Positions 48,101-59,619 are shown, counted from the first letter of the stretch. The stretch is 59,998 bases of DNA from Branchiostoma floridae (GCF_000003815.2 NC_049979.1:26395213-26455210); one strand, 5' to 3'. The notes: a model not told the origin generated them from the letters alone. Numbers and translations are program-made.

Positions 48101-51100
48101 GCTGATGTCATCCATAAAATTTACAAAAAAAAACTACATTCGACTAAAAAAGAAAACACGTAACTTGGAAACTATGAAAACACGCCAGTGCCAACATTGA
48201 TGCCATATGTTTGAACGTAGTGTTGCGTGTGGCGTAACTGGTAGAGCGTTCGACTCGAAATCTAGAGGTCATGATTTCAATACCCACCGTGCCCCCCGAC
48301 GTTGTGACCTTGGGAAAGGCACTTTACATGACCTTCCTCACTTCATCCAGTTGTAAAAATGGGTACCTGACTTTGGTCGGGGAGGTAAATTAAAAAAAAG
48401 ACTACCTTCTGTCTGTACCGTGTATGTGGCATAATACACATATAATATACGTTTCAATATAAGTTATTAACTTGAGTGCAGTGCCACATTGTCCACACAA
48501 ATAGAATGTACAAAAATGTAGAAAAATATGTTTGAACGTAAATATTTGATACGAGACTGCGATATCCATATCTGTCTGTAAACACAGCGTTCCTAAAAAC
48601 ACTTTCGTTCCCCAGGCCTATTGTGACCTGTGGGTCAACGACCGCCTGCTGAATGTAATGGAGCAGCTGGTTGGTCCGGAGATAGCAGGCAACCCGCTGT
48701 GGAACCTTCGGCCGAAGGTAAAGTTAGGTTCAAGGTAGAACAAAGTTTTCGGCCCATGGGGATTTCTGTAGTTAAGGGCCACAGGGTGACTGACATCGAC
48801 GCTGATAATCATAGTAGGGTGCAGTTTTCAAGCACGATACACTTATATGTTGAAGTCGAGGGTATAACCGATCAAAATAAGTGAAAACCCTAAAAAGTTA
48901 TTGTTTTGAAATTGTTTAAAGCTCTCATTTAATTGGGGTCATGCGGGGCCATGCGGAACTGCAGCCGACTCGCCGAGGTAGTCGGCTGTAAAGGTCACGC
49001 GTAATGATACAGGGAATGAGCAAACATCATAATCTTATATACACGATCTGAAATTCGACTCATTATACTACCAGATAGCAAAGTTCATGCCCCGCTGTCT
49101 TTCATGTTACAGTGATTTCGACCGCGCTACTTTTTTTTACCCCATCCGGGGTCGCGGATAAATATTAGTGCTGTGTTCTGCTACCTTAGGCTCATGGTTT
49201 AAACTACGCATGCTGAATGCGTTGCATCATGGGTAATATGCAAAGTTGAAGGCTCCTGTGACATTAAAAGCAAACATCTGGGCGTGGTGCCTCTGAATCA
49301 TGGTTTAAACAAGAACTGTTTACAAGTTAGAATCTTCACCTTTGGACTCCAAGCTCTGATTGTAGGAATACGAGAAAAACTCTTCTTAATATTTGTAATT
49401 AACGTTAATAGTAATTATACTCACTGGGTACAGCAGTCGATTAAAATACATTTTAAAGCCCAACAACCATCCTTCGATTTTTCCTTGCAAATTGGTGAAT
49501 AATTGCTCCCAACGGTGGCAATGTTAACGTTGACAATGTTGATGATGACAATGTCAATGCTATTCGGCTTGCTGACAATGCTGATGGCCACACGTGACAA
49601 TATTCTTACACTGTTCCATAGGTACCAAGCAATGATGAGACAACTGTGCCCTGGCACCAAGGTAAAGCTTCAAATTACTGTGCCTTCTACAGAAATACGA
49701 ATTAGATAGAGTTTCGAAATGGCATTCCCGCGAGTTCTTTTGGCAGACAGACAGACATACATACATACAAACATACATGTATACATACATACATACATAC
49801 ACACAGAGAGACAGACACACACTCACACACATAAAATAAAGCTAAGCATACGAAAAGTTAAAATTTTCTCCTACTAAAGAAATAAACTCACCTAAACAAC
49901 ACAAGACTGAATCACTAACTCCTCTTCAGCTCTCTGACTCAATAGCTCTGGACACGTGTGTCGTCTCGCGTGTGACGTCAGCAAATGGTCAAAAGTGGAA
50001 ATCCCCCCCCCCCCCCCCCGTGTACACTAAAACACACCCAGTAACTTTCTAGCGAGGACAGGTCAACGACAATTACTACGGTGTGAATAGCCCGAATGAG
50101 TGGCGGGCCATTCTCACCCTGTCTATCATGTAAATGTCATAAACACACACCAAGCAGGCACTGTGCGGGAGTTCACACAAACTAAATTTTATATAACCTC
50201 CTTCTTCTATTTATAACGGTTAAAAAGTTTACTTGATGACCAAAAGGTGAAGAGACTAAAGAAATCTTACGACTTCAGAAGTTTTTGAAATGATAGACCC
50301 GCAACAATTTTTGTCTCGTATTATCACGCGCTCCGTCAGTTTAGTTGTATTAGCACACCTATACACATCGTAATGTATCTTGGCGTAGTGGATTTTAACT
50401 ATTAGACTTTTTAACTAATGATCTTGGGTTCGAATCCAAGTTGGTGTACTTTCTTTTTTTTTTCGATAATATTTCACTATTTATCACTTATACGATCGTT
50501 CATATTGAAATTTTGCTTACATAATTAATGCTTTGCTTCTTGTGTTCGTTTTATTGAATTAGGAAATATAACGTTAGACTCCAAATAACTAGCAAACTAT
50601 TGAAAGAAAAGGGTCGACGAAAAATCGTTAATCAACAGACAATTGGTGTGAACTATTCATCCCTGTCCCTGCCGTGCCACTAGATCAGTACGTGGTAATT
50701 GGGTACTTTTGCATGTGAAGGGATCGTGTCCTCGCTAGAAATCTACTGGTTGTGTTTTAGTAACGACCCCCCCCCTCCGACAAATCATATCTTGTAACTT
50801 TTCTATAATGTAATTCACTAACTCAGATCAACTTTCAAGATTGCGTACGTCGGTGGAGATTAGACATCCAGGTAATAAGATATGCCAAAAATCAGTTACT
50901 CAAGCAACTGGATATGATTTTGGAAACGGGCAGACGTTTCATATGGTATCCACCATCTTTCGTCAGTGACACTGAAGTGATCTGGAAGAAAAACTGGTCT
51001 TCTATACCCTTACTATGAAAGAAAACAATTTTAGATGTCCAATAGGAGACATTGTAAGACAAAATCATATCCAGTTGCTTGAGTAACTGCTTTGGGGCAT

Positions 51101-54100
51101 ATGAAGATTGTTTGTATTTTAACAGACAACTGCTACACTCTGCCAGAGTCTCTGGGCACGTTGATTCCGGTGGCTTGGATTCCTTTGCTGGACGCTACTG
51201 TGGAGAATGGCTGTATGCAGGTATGCGTCTGCTTGTAATGGTATGGACGGGGGTAAAATAGAAGGGACTTAGGTATTAGAAAACAGCATGAGGACAAGAT
51301 TTCAAAATATCAGATCAGTGTGAAATGTGGAGGTGTATTATGTGTCAGTATAACATGTAATAACACTAAGAAGAGTTTGGCGAACGCATACCTCCATGAA
51401 ATATTTAAAGACTTTTAATCCATCCAGAGGTGGTAAGGTTATGCTGGTCACAAATATGTGAAAACACAGACAGAGAGACAGACAGGCAGGCAGGCAGGCA
51501 GAAAGACATAAACAGACACACGCACGCACGCACGCACGCACACACACACAAACACTTGCTTGGTACTGAAGCAGAACTTCACGCTCTTGTGCTGTACATG
51601 CTATGACGTTCGTAAATTGTTTTATCAGCTTGGTAGATTACTCGTTAAGTAAGGTTATTCGATACACAACCAGAATTGCACTCACTTCCAACGTTTCGAT
51701 GTCGNNNNNNNNNNNNNNNNNNNNNNNNNNNNNNNNNNNNNNNNNNNNNNNNNNNNNNNNNNNNNNNNNNNNNNNNNNNNNNNNNNNNNNNNNNNNNNNN
51801 NNNNCACATTGACACCTGCCAAATTGGAACAAAAAACGTTTTCATTGTCACTCGTACGTTAATCACAGACTGGCAAGCGTTTAAGCGGGGGCAATTTGTG
51901 GGATCCGTAAGTGGTATTAAAGTACCGCCTCCGTACGAAATCGTACGGAATCCAACGGATTTGTGAGCACGCAGACATGCCCTAGTAATTTAACGTCCAT
52001 GCTGGTCTTTCTTCCGTAGACTTTTTTACGGAGGCGGTGCTTACCACTTACGGATCCCAAAAGATTGCCCACGTTTTAGCACGTAGACAGCACGTATTTG
52101 CACGTACGGCGGGCTGTGCCCTTAGCTTAACGTGCAACTGCGTGTTGTCTACGTGCAAAAACGTGGGCAATCTTTTGGGACCCGTAAGTGGTAAGTACCG
52201 CCTCCGTAAAAAAGTCTACGGAAGAAAGTCCTGCATGGACGTTAAATTACTAGGGCATGTCTGCGTGCTCCCAAATCCGTTGGATTCCGTACGATTTCGT
52301 ACGGAGGCGGTACTTTAATACCACTTACGGATCCCAAAAATTGCCCCCGCTTAAACGCTTGCGAGTCTGTGATTAACGTCGATGTGACAATGAAAACGTT
52401 TTTTGTTCTAATTTGGCAGGTGTCAATGTGAAGACTGACGTGGTGACTTGCGAAGTTCCTTATGGGGGCGTCTTATTCATCAACAATGCCATTCCGCACA
52501 GAAGGTACCTTGCTGTTAATGTGCCAGTGAAAGGAGACTTTCTCTATCATTTATGTCTATTTTGTCTACTGTGTGCTCTTCGTTTGGACAGGTTACTGTA
52601 AGTACAGAAATGTTCGCGGTTGTTTTATGTTCGTGGTTTTCGCAGTGGTCATAGTATGAGACTACAGACTATGGCGATACCGCGAACTTAAAACCACCCC
52701 GAAAAGTCCGTTTTCATGTAAACGCGAAATTAAGTCCCCGCGAACTTTAATGCATTTACGATAATGACGTCACAAAAATGACTTCTTGCCCTAGTATGAG
52801 CCATTTTTACGATGCCACTATCCGTTGTAATTTGTCGTACAAGGAACGCACAAAACTCGCCAGTAGACTATTGATTTGAATATCATATAGATGACTGAAA
52901 TGTTTTCTGAAAAGACTAAAATTTTTCGTGAATGACAAACGGAATTTCATTCCATTGGCACTTGGAAAAAATTGCTTGAGATATGATTCCCGAACATTGA
53001 TATTGCTTAGATATCGTATACAGATACTAGTAGTACAATCCTTCTCACTGTTGTTGTTGACGGTTATCAGGGATTGAGCACATATATCTTTAAAAATTTT
53101 ATAACTGATGGCACTTCCATGAAATAAACAGTCTCCCGAATAAGACGGAACAAATCCGCTGGAGCCTGGATCTGCGTTGGCAGGACCCTGACAAGCCTAG
53201 CGGATTTTGGGGGAAGCGCAGGCCTGTTCTGATGCGCACCGCCAAGGATCCAACCTACAAGGTGCCACAGAGCGAATGGGACAAGTTCTTCAACGCCGAC
53301 CGTGGGAGCGAGCTGGAGATGAGCACTGGACTCTCCGTGAGTGTTTTTTTTTGCTACGCCTCAGGGGCGGAGGTATTCTTTACAGTAGAACGATTGCTAT
53401 GAAGTAGCCAGATGTAATCGCGCTTCTCATTGGCCCGTCCTACATTGCCGCGCCCAAGCGGGGAGGGGCCAATCAGCGCTGGACAGCCGAATTTACGTTA
53501 CACAGACTAGCTCTGAAGCTACCTAAAAATACACGAATGCATCACTTTGAGATAATTCAATTCTCAAAGGGATTCAGTCGTACATTTCTAGATATCCTAA
53601 GAGATATATAGCACCTTTAAATGTCTTAGTCGTAATATTGTAAAGAATACCTACGTCCCTTGAATTGTTTGTTCTATAATTGATAAGTAAGTATATTTTG
53701 ATAACTCAGCAAACAAAAGGACAAGTGTCTTTCATTGGTAGTCCAGAAGGACACAAGGTTTTAACATCTCACATTCTGGACACGCTATGATCATGACCCG
53801 TTGTACACAGGGCGTTAGAAGAAGTGATGTACATTCGGGCGCCCTGGCTGCTTTGGAAAACTTTTTGTTTTATGATTGTAACTAAGATGAAGATTGGTTC
53901 TGCTGCAGTACCAAAGAAAGCCACTGAAGTTCATCATGCCAGCAATCATCCACAAATTCACGAGTTATGCTATCCAAAAAACAGACCTACAAACACACCA
54001 TCCACAAGGTAATAATAACCCTAAATCAAATACTTAGTGTTCATATTTTTTCCAGAGTGATCTTAAAGGCATCAGCAAAATTGATCTTCGTCAAGAAGGT

Positions 54101-54522
54101 TATATTTTGGGTAGCGTTTGTGTGTGTAAGTGTGTGTGTGTGTGTGTGTAGACGACCATCATAACTAAAAAACGCCTGAATGGATTGTATTGATATTCGG
54201 TATATGTGTAGGTCTTGATGAGACCTGGAAACGATTAGATTTTTGGCACCTAGTGGCTTGTTACGGTACTGCAGCAGAACTTCAATGTTTGATATCTTGA
54301 GTTTGAGATATATAGTAGTCATGGTTTTCAAGTGGTAGATAGCTTTTGGGGCAAGTGGTGTAGGTGTAGGTCCCCTAGTTACTTTCTATGCTATCATTTC
54401 AACAGGGTAAAGAAGTGGACGAGTTTGACACGACCGTGCACGGGCCATGGCTGACCCGCTGGCCGATCGTCCGCCACAATCGCCACACGAGGGCGCTGCT
54501 CCTTCAACAGGGCAATGTCTAG
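45113..54522 (+). CDS. Phytanoyl-CoA dioxygenase (PhyH)-family protein, one exon missing at a gap
   Basis: A non-heme Fe(II)/2-oxoglutarate oxygenase of the PhyH family, which hydroxylates small substrates. Exons: 45113-45214, 46028-46145, 47395-47495, 48616-48717, 49622-49661, 51126-51220, [missing], 52420-52504, 53132-53336, 54406-54522 (TAG). Phases agree across all observed joins. Metal ligands: H153 and D155 in VPWHQD, and the distal His in NNAIPHRSLPN; the 2-oxoglutarate Arg is probably in IRWSLDLRW. The start [10 protein letters not shown], then [20 protein letters not shown], is typical of family N-termini. Between NGCMQ and VNVKTDVV the family normally has the RGGH...WYV segment; no such exon is visible and the 100-N gap at 51705 falls there. 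The missing exon must be phase 0 in, phase 1 out. The exon 2 donor (AAAA/GTTGGT) is weak. Substrate cannot be predicted; the family extends well beyond phytanoyl-CoA. Confidence 0.88.
45803..45999. mobile_element. 197-bp MITE with TA target, 28 bp before exon 2
   Basis: TIRs GCTTCCGTTGCAGTCTTCGA and inverse TCGAAGACTGCAACGGAGGC (one mismatch), flanked by TA (45801-45802, 46000-46001), as in Tc1/mariner-type MITEs. The right end lies 28 bp from the exon 2 acceptor of the PhyH-family gene. Confidence 0.8.
46493..46752. mobile_element. CTGTAAATG-family MITE split by a LINE tail
   Basis: Contains ACCGCGAACGTAAAACCACC and the terminus CCATTTACAG followed by TA (46753-46754). It is interrupted at about 46586-46723 by a LINE end (GCAATTAGCCCACGGGCAAG). 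It lies in intron 2. Confidence 0.6.
46925..47373. mobile_element. hAT-like MITE, 8-bp TSD, 21 bp before exon 3
   Basis: Ends TAGGAGTGGGTA and TACCCACCCCTT are near-perfect inverted repeats of hAT style. GTTGACAT occurs on both sides (46917-46924, 47374-47381), an exact 8-bp target duplication. The interior is full of CAGGTCCGGACCTG palindromes. Its right end is 21 bases from the exon 3 start of the dioxygenase gene. Confidence 0.85.
47627..48124. mobile_element. TIR element copy 2 (family of 14956-15476)
   Basis: Shares most of its length, in the same orientation, with 14956-15476, including CAACAAGGCATTCATTC and TACAACTATCCA. The right end is truncated after CATAAAATTTAC. Intron 3 of the dioxygenase gene. 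Confidence 0.7.
48215..48400 (+). repeat. tRNA-derived SINE
   Basis: Head GTGGCGTAACTGGTAGAGCG (A-box-like) with a decayed B-box (GATTTCAATACC), then body CCTTGGGAAAGGCACTTTAC. Same body as the SINEs at 3640 and 25640. Confidence 0.65.
49740..49832 (+). repeat. ACAT/ACAG microsatellite
   Basis: About 90 bp of CAGACAGACATACATACA-type repeat in intron 5. A similar GACAGGCAGGCAGGCAG tract lies at 51475-51550 in intron 6. Confidence 0.9.
50006..50776. mobile_element. TIR element containing a tRNA-like sequence
   Basis: ACTAAAACACACCCAGTAAC through CTAGCGAGGACA near the left end recurs inverted at the right (TGTCCTCGCTAG to GTGTTTTAGTAAC). Poly-C runs lie at both outer edges. Intron 5 of the dioxygenase gene. 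No transposase frame. Confidence 0.6.
50375..50463 (+). other. Degenerate tRNA-like sequence with poly-T
   Basis: TGGCGTAGTGG (A box) and GGGTTCGAATCC (B box) with a TTGG/CCAA T-stem, followed by a 10-T run. The acceptor stem does not pair and the anticodon loop is irregular (nine bases, T-rich). It is read as a SINE/tRNA pseudogene inside the TIR element, not a functional tRNA. Confidence 0.4.
50881..51101. mobile_element. 221-bp snap-back element, 24 bp before exon 6
   Basis: Arms of about 38 bp (core AGTTACTCAAGCAACTGGAT and its inverse) surround a centre with CATCTTTCGTCAGTGACACT. The outermost TATGCC/GGCATA also pair. The right edge is 24 bases before the exon 6 acceptor of the dioxygenase gene. 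Confidence 0.75.
51705..51804. other. Assembly gap (100 N)
   Basis: A round-number run of N, usually a gap of unknown size. It falls where a conserved PhyH exon is expected. Confidence 0.95.
51805..52430. repeat. 626-bp palindrome overlapping an exon start
   Basis: Arms 51805-52105 and 52130-52430 (301 bp each) are reverse complements with scattered mismatches. The core units GTAAGTGGTAAGTACCG and CCGTACGAAATCGTACGG recur. The right arm includes the intron end and first 11 bases of exon 8 of the dioxygenase gene, and the left arm starts at the N gap. Related sequence occurs at 59620-59770. Confidence 0.8.
52594..52763. mobile_element. CTGTAAATG-family MITE
   Basis: Starts TACTGTAAGTACAGAAATGT and ends AATGCATTTACGATA, with internal TTCGCGG/CCGCGAA. 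Matches the element at 38933-39067. Intron 8 of the dioxygenase gene. Confidence 0.65.
54085..54345. repeat. Dispersed repeat (GTAGCGTTTGT type), copy 1
   Basis: Shares GGTTATATTTT...GTAGCGTTTGT, AACGATTAGATTT and AAGTGGTAGATAGCT-like segments with 58310-58560. Last intron of the dioxygenase gene. Non-coding. Confidence 0.5.
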
Positions 54523-54616
54523 GAGGGCACAGGTCAGTAATACACCCTTGCTACCGAGTCCATTTTTATCCTACACTGGGAAAACTAGACTCCTAAGAGC
54601 CGCGCGTAAGGTTTAT

Positions 54617-55210
54617 AGGGCCTTTACACTGATCCGAATTAGCAGGAATCAAGCAGAACCAGCCGGAATGAAGTATTTGCAAAATTCGTGCCACATTCGG
54701 GGCCATTCTGAGTGGGAATTCCAAATGGACCTTATATTTCCTTCTCACGGGAAGGAATGAGACCAAATCCAGTCCAAATGAAAAGTCTTTTCTTTTCCTG
54801 GGAATGCGTACTGTAATCGAGAAATTCTTACTGCATTCCAGATATTCTTTTGGCCACATTCGGGCAGGATTCGTAGTGGCTTGTCGTTTCGGTTGTCCAT
54901 CGAATGAGATAAGAATGTTTCGAATAATGTTGGAATGCCGCAGAATGCGGTCATACTGCAGTAGGAATAGTTAGAATACACTTAGAATCCACTTCGAATG
55001 CCATTCGATATTCTCCACTTCGAATGCACCTCGACAGTTTTTAACATGTCAAAAACTTTCGGGCCAGCCAAAAGAACGGGCACGAATAGCTGGAATGCAG
55101 TAAGAATGTCTGGAACACACTACGAATTGCCAGGAATATGTCAGGAATAGAAAAGAATTTTCATTCCGACAGAATTCCGGCTGATTCTTGCTCTAGTGTG
55201 AAGGGGGCTT
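54617..55210. mobile_element. 594-bp TIR element, copy 1
   Basis: Left AGGGCCTTTACACTGATCCG and right CTCTAGTGTGAAGGGGGCTT are imperfect inverted repeats, continued by GAATxAGCxGGAAT blocks. The whole element is full of GGAAT/ATTCC motifs. Directly downstream of the dioxygenase gene. Confidence 0.6.
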
Positions 55211-55560
55211 TACCGATCCCCGACATACGCGCCCCCGGTACTCCTGCCCGCCCTACGATCCAGCTGGCCTCAACTATCGCTCTCGTTTGCGCCGCCTCTT
55301 TGAATTTGGTTTCCCAGGGTATTTTTTAGCCTTTTTAAGACCCCCTTTACTTAGAAAATGCAAGCTGAACTCTACATTGATGAGATGCCGGGTATAGAGA
55401 TTCATATGTAGAGTATTAATTACAAAACAACATTTTGGTCCATTTTGTCAGCTTATGCAGACCCCTCATTTGAAGTGGCCAGTCCTTAAATTGACGTCAT
55501 CAGAAACAAATTGAAATATGGCTGCATTTTTCAAAAAATGTAAAATCCATGACTGTATAG

Positions 55561-56077
55561 NNNNNNNNNNNNNNNNNNNNNNNNNNNNNNNNNNNNNNNN
55601 NNNNNNNNNNNNNNNNNNNNNNNNNNNNNNNNNNNNNNNNNNNNNNNNNNNNNNNNNNNNNNNNNNNNNNNNNNNNNNNNNNNNNNNNNNNNNNNNNNNN
55701 NNNNNNNNNNNNNNNNNNNNNNNNNNNNNNNNNNNNNNNNNNNNNNNNNNNNNNNNNNNNNNNNNNNNNNNNNNNNNNNNNNNNNNNNNNNNNNNNNNNN
55801 NNNNNNNNNNNNNNNNNNNNNNNNNNNNNNNNNNNNNNNNNNNNNNNNNNNNNNNNNNNNNNNNNNNNNNNNNNNNNNNNNNNNNNNNNNNNNNNNNNNN
55901 NNNNNNNNNNNNNNNNNNNNNNNNNNNNNNNNNNNNNNNNNNNNNNNNNNNNNNNNNNNNNNNNNNNNNNNNNNNNNNNNNNNNNNNNNNNNNNNNNNNN
56001 NNNNNNNNNNNNNNNNNNNNNNNNNNNNNNNNNNNNNNNNNNNNNNNNNNNNNNNNNNNNNNNNNNNNNNNNNNNNN
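55561..56077. other. Assembly gap (517 N)
   Basis: Run of N; contents unknown. Confidence 0.95.
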
Positions 56078-56280
56078 CGAAATGGGGCGAAAGAGGGCTT
56101 AAGCGTTCGAATATGTACACAAGATCTACGACTTCATAGTAACGTACTCTATGTCCGTAGAGTGTGGTAGACTAAAATTCAAGCGTCCGTCATTCTATAA
56201 AGAGTGTACGGCGTTTAACATCTCCATGGCCCGTTTACTTTGAGTGGCATGACTGTTTTTCTTCCCTTTTATTAATGCAT

Positions 56281-57816
56281 CACACAGACACACCTGTCCG
56301 TGGTACTACATATCACACACAGACACATCTGTCCATGGTACTGAACATCACACACAGACTCACACACAGACATACCTATCCGTGGTACTGAACATCACAC
56401 ACAGACACACCTGTCCGTGCACTGAACATTACACACAAACGCGCCTGTCCGTGGTGCTGAACATCACACACAGACACACCTGTCCGTGGTACTGAACATC
56501 ACACACAGACACACCTGTCCGTGGTACTGAACATCACACAAAGACACACCTGTCCTTCGTACTCACCATCACACACAGACACACCTGTCCGTGGTACTGA
56601 ACATCACACACAGACACACCTGTCCGTGGTACTGAACATCACACAAAGACACACCTGTCCTTCGTACTCTCCATCACACACAGACACACCTGTCCGTGGT
56701 ACAGAACATCACACACAAACACACCTGTCCGTGGTACTGAACATCACACACAGACACACCTGTCCGTGGTACTCACCATAACACACAGACACACCTGTCC
56801 GTGGTACTGAACAACACACACAGACACACCTGTTCGTGGTACTGAACATCAAACACCGACACACCTATCCGTGATACTGAACATCACACACAGACACACC
56901 TGTCCGTAGTACTGAACATCACACACAGACACACCTGTTCGTGGTGCTGAACATCAAACACAGACACACCTATCCGTGATACTGAACATCACACACAGAC
57001 ACACCTGTCCTTCGTACTGAACATCACACACAGACATACCTGTCCGTGGTAGTGAACATCACACACAGACACACCTGTCCGTGGTACTGAACATCACACA
57101 CAGACACACCTGTCCTTCGTACTGAACATCACACACAGACACACCTGTTCTTGGTACTGAACATCACACACAGACACACCTTTCCGTGATACTGAACATC
57201 ACACACAGACACACCTGTCCGTGGTATTGAACATCACATAGACACACCTGTCCGTGGTACCGAACATACACACACACACACACACACACACAGACACACC
57301 TGTCCGTGGTACTGAAAATCACACACAAACACCTGTCCTTGGTACTATACACCACAGACAGACGCACCTGTACGTGGTGCTGCACATCACACACAGACAC
57401 ACCTGTCCGTGGTACTGAACATCACACACAGACACACCTACCCGTGGTACTGAACATCAAACACAAACACACCTATCCGTGGAACTGAACATCACACACA
57501 CACACATACACACATCTATCCGTGATACTGAACGTCACACACAGACACACCTGTCCGTGGAACTGAACATCAGACACAGAAACACCTGTCCGTGGTGCTG
57601 AACATCACACAGACACACCTGTCCTTGCTACTAAACAACATGCACAGACACACCTGTCCATGGTACTGAACATCAATCATCACAGACACACCTGTCCTTG
57701 GTACTAAACAACACGCACAGACACACCTGTCCATGGTACTGAACATCAATCACAGACACACCTGTCCGTGCTACTGAACATCAAACACAGACAAGCCTGC
57801 CCGTGGTACTGAACAT

Positions 57817-57847
<31 letters not shown>

Positions 57848-57967
57848 GTCCTTGGTACTGAACAACACGCACAGACACACCTGTCCATGGTAGTGAACAT
57901 CACACACAGACACACCTGTCCGTGCTACTGAATATCACATCGAGACACATCTGCCAATGGTACTGAA
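56281..57967. repeat. 35-bp minisatellite, roughly 48 units
   Basis: The unit reads ACACACAGACACACCTGTCC then GTGGTACTGAACATC. The spacing of successive ACATC blocks (for example 56461 and 56496) is 35. Variants (CCTTCG, TTCTTGG, inserted CA runs) are interspersed. The open frames through it are not genes. Confidence 0.95.
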
Positions 57968-58163
57968 CAGGAATAGAAAAGAATTTTCATTCTGACGGCA
58001 TTCTGGCTCATTCCTTCTCGTGTGAAGGGAATTTAAGGCCTATTTGGAATTCCCACCCGAATGGCCCCGAATGGCCCCGAATGTGGCACGAATTTTGCAA
58101 GTGATTAATTCCGGCTGGATTTTGCTCGATTCCTGCTGATTCGGTTTCAGTGTGACGGCCCTA
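57968..58163. repeat. TIR element copy 2, rearranged
   Basis: Shares CAGGAATAGAAAAGAATTTT and, inverted, the AATCAGCAGGAATC end with 54617-55210. It abuts the minisatellite exactly. Confidence 0.55.
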
Positions 58164-58222
58164 TTATTACCTGCACCCAAATGATTGTTATGAGCAACAT
58201 TAAAAAATTACTCTATAGGATC

Positions 58223-58295
58223 TGCCGCGACCCGGGATTGAACAAGGGACCTTTAGATCTTCAGTCTAACGCTCTCCCAACTGAGCTATCGCGGC
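58223..58295 (-). tRNA. tRNA-Phe (GAA)
   Basis: The minus strand folds as a 73-nt cloverleaf: acceptor GCCGCGA/TCGCGGC, D arm GCTCAGTTGGGAGAGC, anticodon arm TTAGACTGAAGATCTAA with GAA at 58262-58260, T arm CCTTGTTCAATCCCGGG, discriminator A. The body is the canonical eukaryotic tRNA-Phe sequence. One mismatch (T52-C62) sits in the T stem. A TTTTTT run about 15 bases downstream can serve as the RNA polymerase III terminator. No intron. Confidence 0.88.
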
Positions 58296-58309
58296 TGATG
58301 TACAAATGA

Positions 58310-58560
58310 GTCTTTCTTTACCTCCAAGAAATATCATGGAGGTTATATTTTCAGTAGCGTTTGTCTGTTTGTCTGTCAGTGTACAATTTTACTCAAGAAC
58401 GGCTGGTGTGTTGGTGGGGTGTGATGAAAGCTGGAAATGATTAGATTTGGGGCCCCCTAGCGGCTCCCCTCGGTACATCATCGCAATTTTCGGTTTTGCT
58501 ATCTCATGCTCTGAAAAAGCTATAGTCACGAATTTTGAGTATAAGATAGCTCTTGTGCTC
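58310..58560. repeat. Dispersed repeat (GTAGCGTTTGT type), copy 2
   Basis: TCATGGAGGTTATATTTTCA, GTAGCGTTTGTCTGTTTGTC, CAAGAACGGCTGG and GGCCCCCTAGCGG form a segment I recall as widespread in invertebrate genomes. Copy 1 is at 54085-54345. Confidence 0.5.
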
Positions 58561-59570
58561 AGAAATAAGTGACATGAGTTTGGGCCTCCTAACTTAGCAG
58601 AGATAGCAGGGGCATTTTTGTCAAAAACTTCTTAAGTGGATAGCCCAATAAGGAAACAACAAATTTTCATGGTTTTGGGTAGCTACCTTAGACAACGTTG
58701 TACAAAATGAAATACTTATTATGCATAATAGGAGTGCATAATTAATGACATAGAGTCCATTCCAAGACATCGTGCGGATGTTTGTTGCCATTGTTTAGAA
58801 CTGATTTTAAAGTTTTGTAATTATATGTCTAGGACATTTGATACTTCAGAAATATTTCTAACACTGTTTCAACTTTATCACGGGGGCCGCCCTAAGACGG
58901 TTCCCGTCGTAAGACGGCACGGATTTTTTGCTGATCTTATTATCCATAAGTACACTGTGTTTGTTACCACTGACTATGCTGATTACAAAGGTAAATAAAC
59001 CCAAGTCCATGCACACAGCTTTAATTTGCATTCCAAGTATTCTTTAACATATTTACTTCATGTTTTTTTTAAACAGAATTCTAACAGTAATGTTGACAGT
59101 GTTGATACACATAAATAAAGCTCCATAAAACACTATGAATATGGGTCTTCAAATGTTTGTTGAGTAGAAAAGCAACCAAAAGGAAGCGACATAAACATTG
59201 CCACCATTGTACTCCCAAGGGAGTGTGGCCGTGAAGGTGGCAGACTTAAGAACGCTCCAAAGATTTATTTGACTGTAACAAATGATTCGTGCTGTCTATG
59301 AAAATAAGACTTGATAGAGAGATGTAGATGATATTTTCATATAATCAGAGTTTTGTTGATGTTGGCGGTGTCGTTTTTTCGTAATGTTTTTTTTTTAGTC
59401 GGGCATTCACAATCAGTGCATTTAGCCCATTGCCCGTAAAAACATCAGCTGGATTGTTCTAGGTACAGCCTTCCTCATGTGAGACAAGAAGTCCATACAG
59501 TCACGATTTTACTGTCAAAAGAAAGCTAAAATATCATACTATTAATTTTTTTCTGTGTACTTAAATTTAC
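58561..59570. other. Non-coding stretch
   Basis: Contains a small GACGG hairpin (CCTAAGACGGTTCCCGTCGTAA region, about 58892) and A/T-rich sequence. Nothing recognisable. Confidence 0.4.
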
Positions 59571-59619
59571 CACTTACTTCTGAAGAGAGCAAAATGTAAA
59601 AAAAGCGTACCAAGTTAAG

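Noticed and set aside
50375-50463. Functional tRNA gene
   Set aside because: A and B boxes and poly-T are present, but the acceptor stem does not pair and the anticodon loop is malformed.
55500-56120. Open frames spanning the N run
   Set aside because: Entirely an effect of undetermined bases.
56521-57488. Open frames of 60-86 codons in the minisatellite
   Set aside because: Repeat translation only; no start context or splice evidence.
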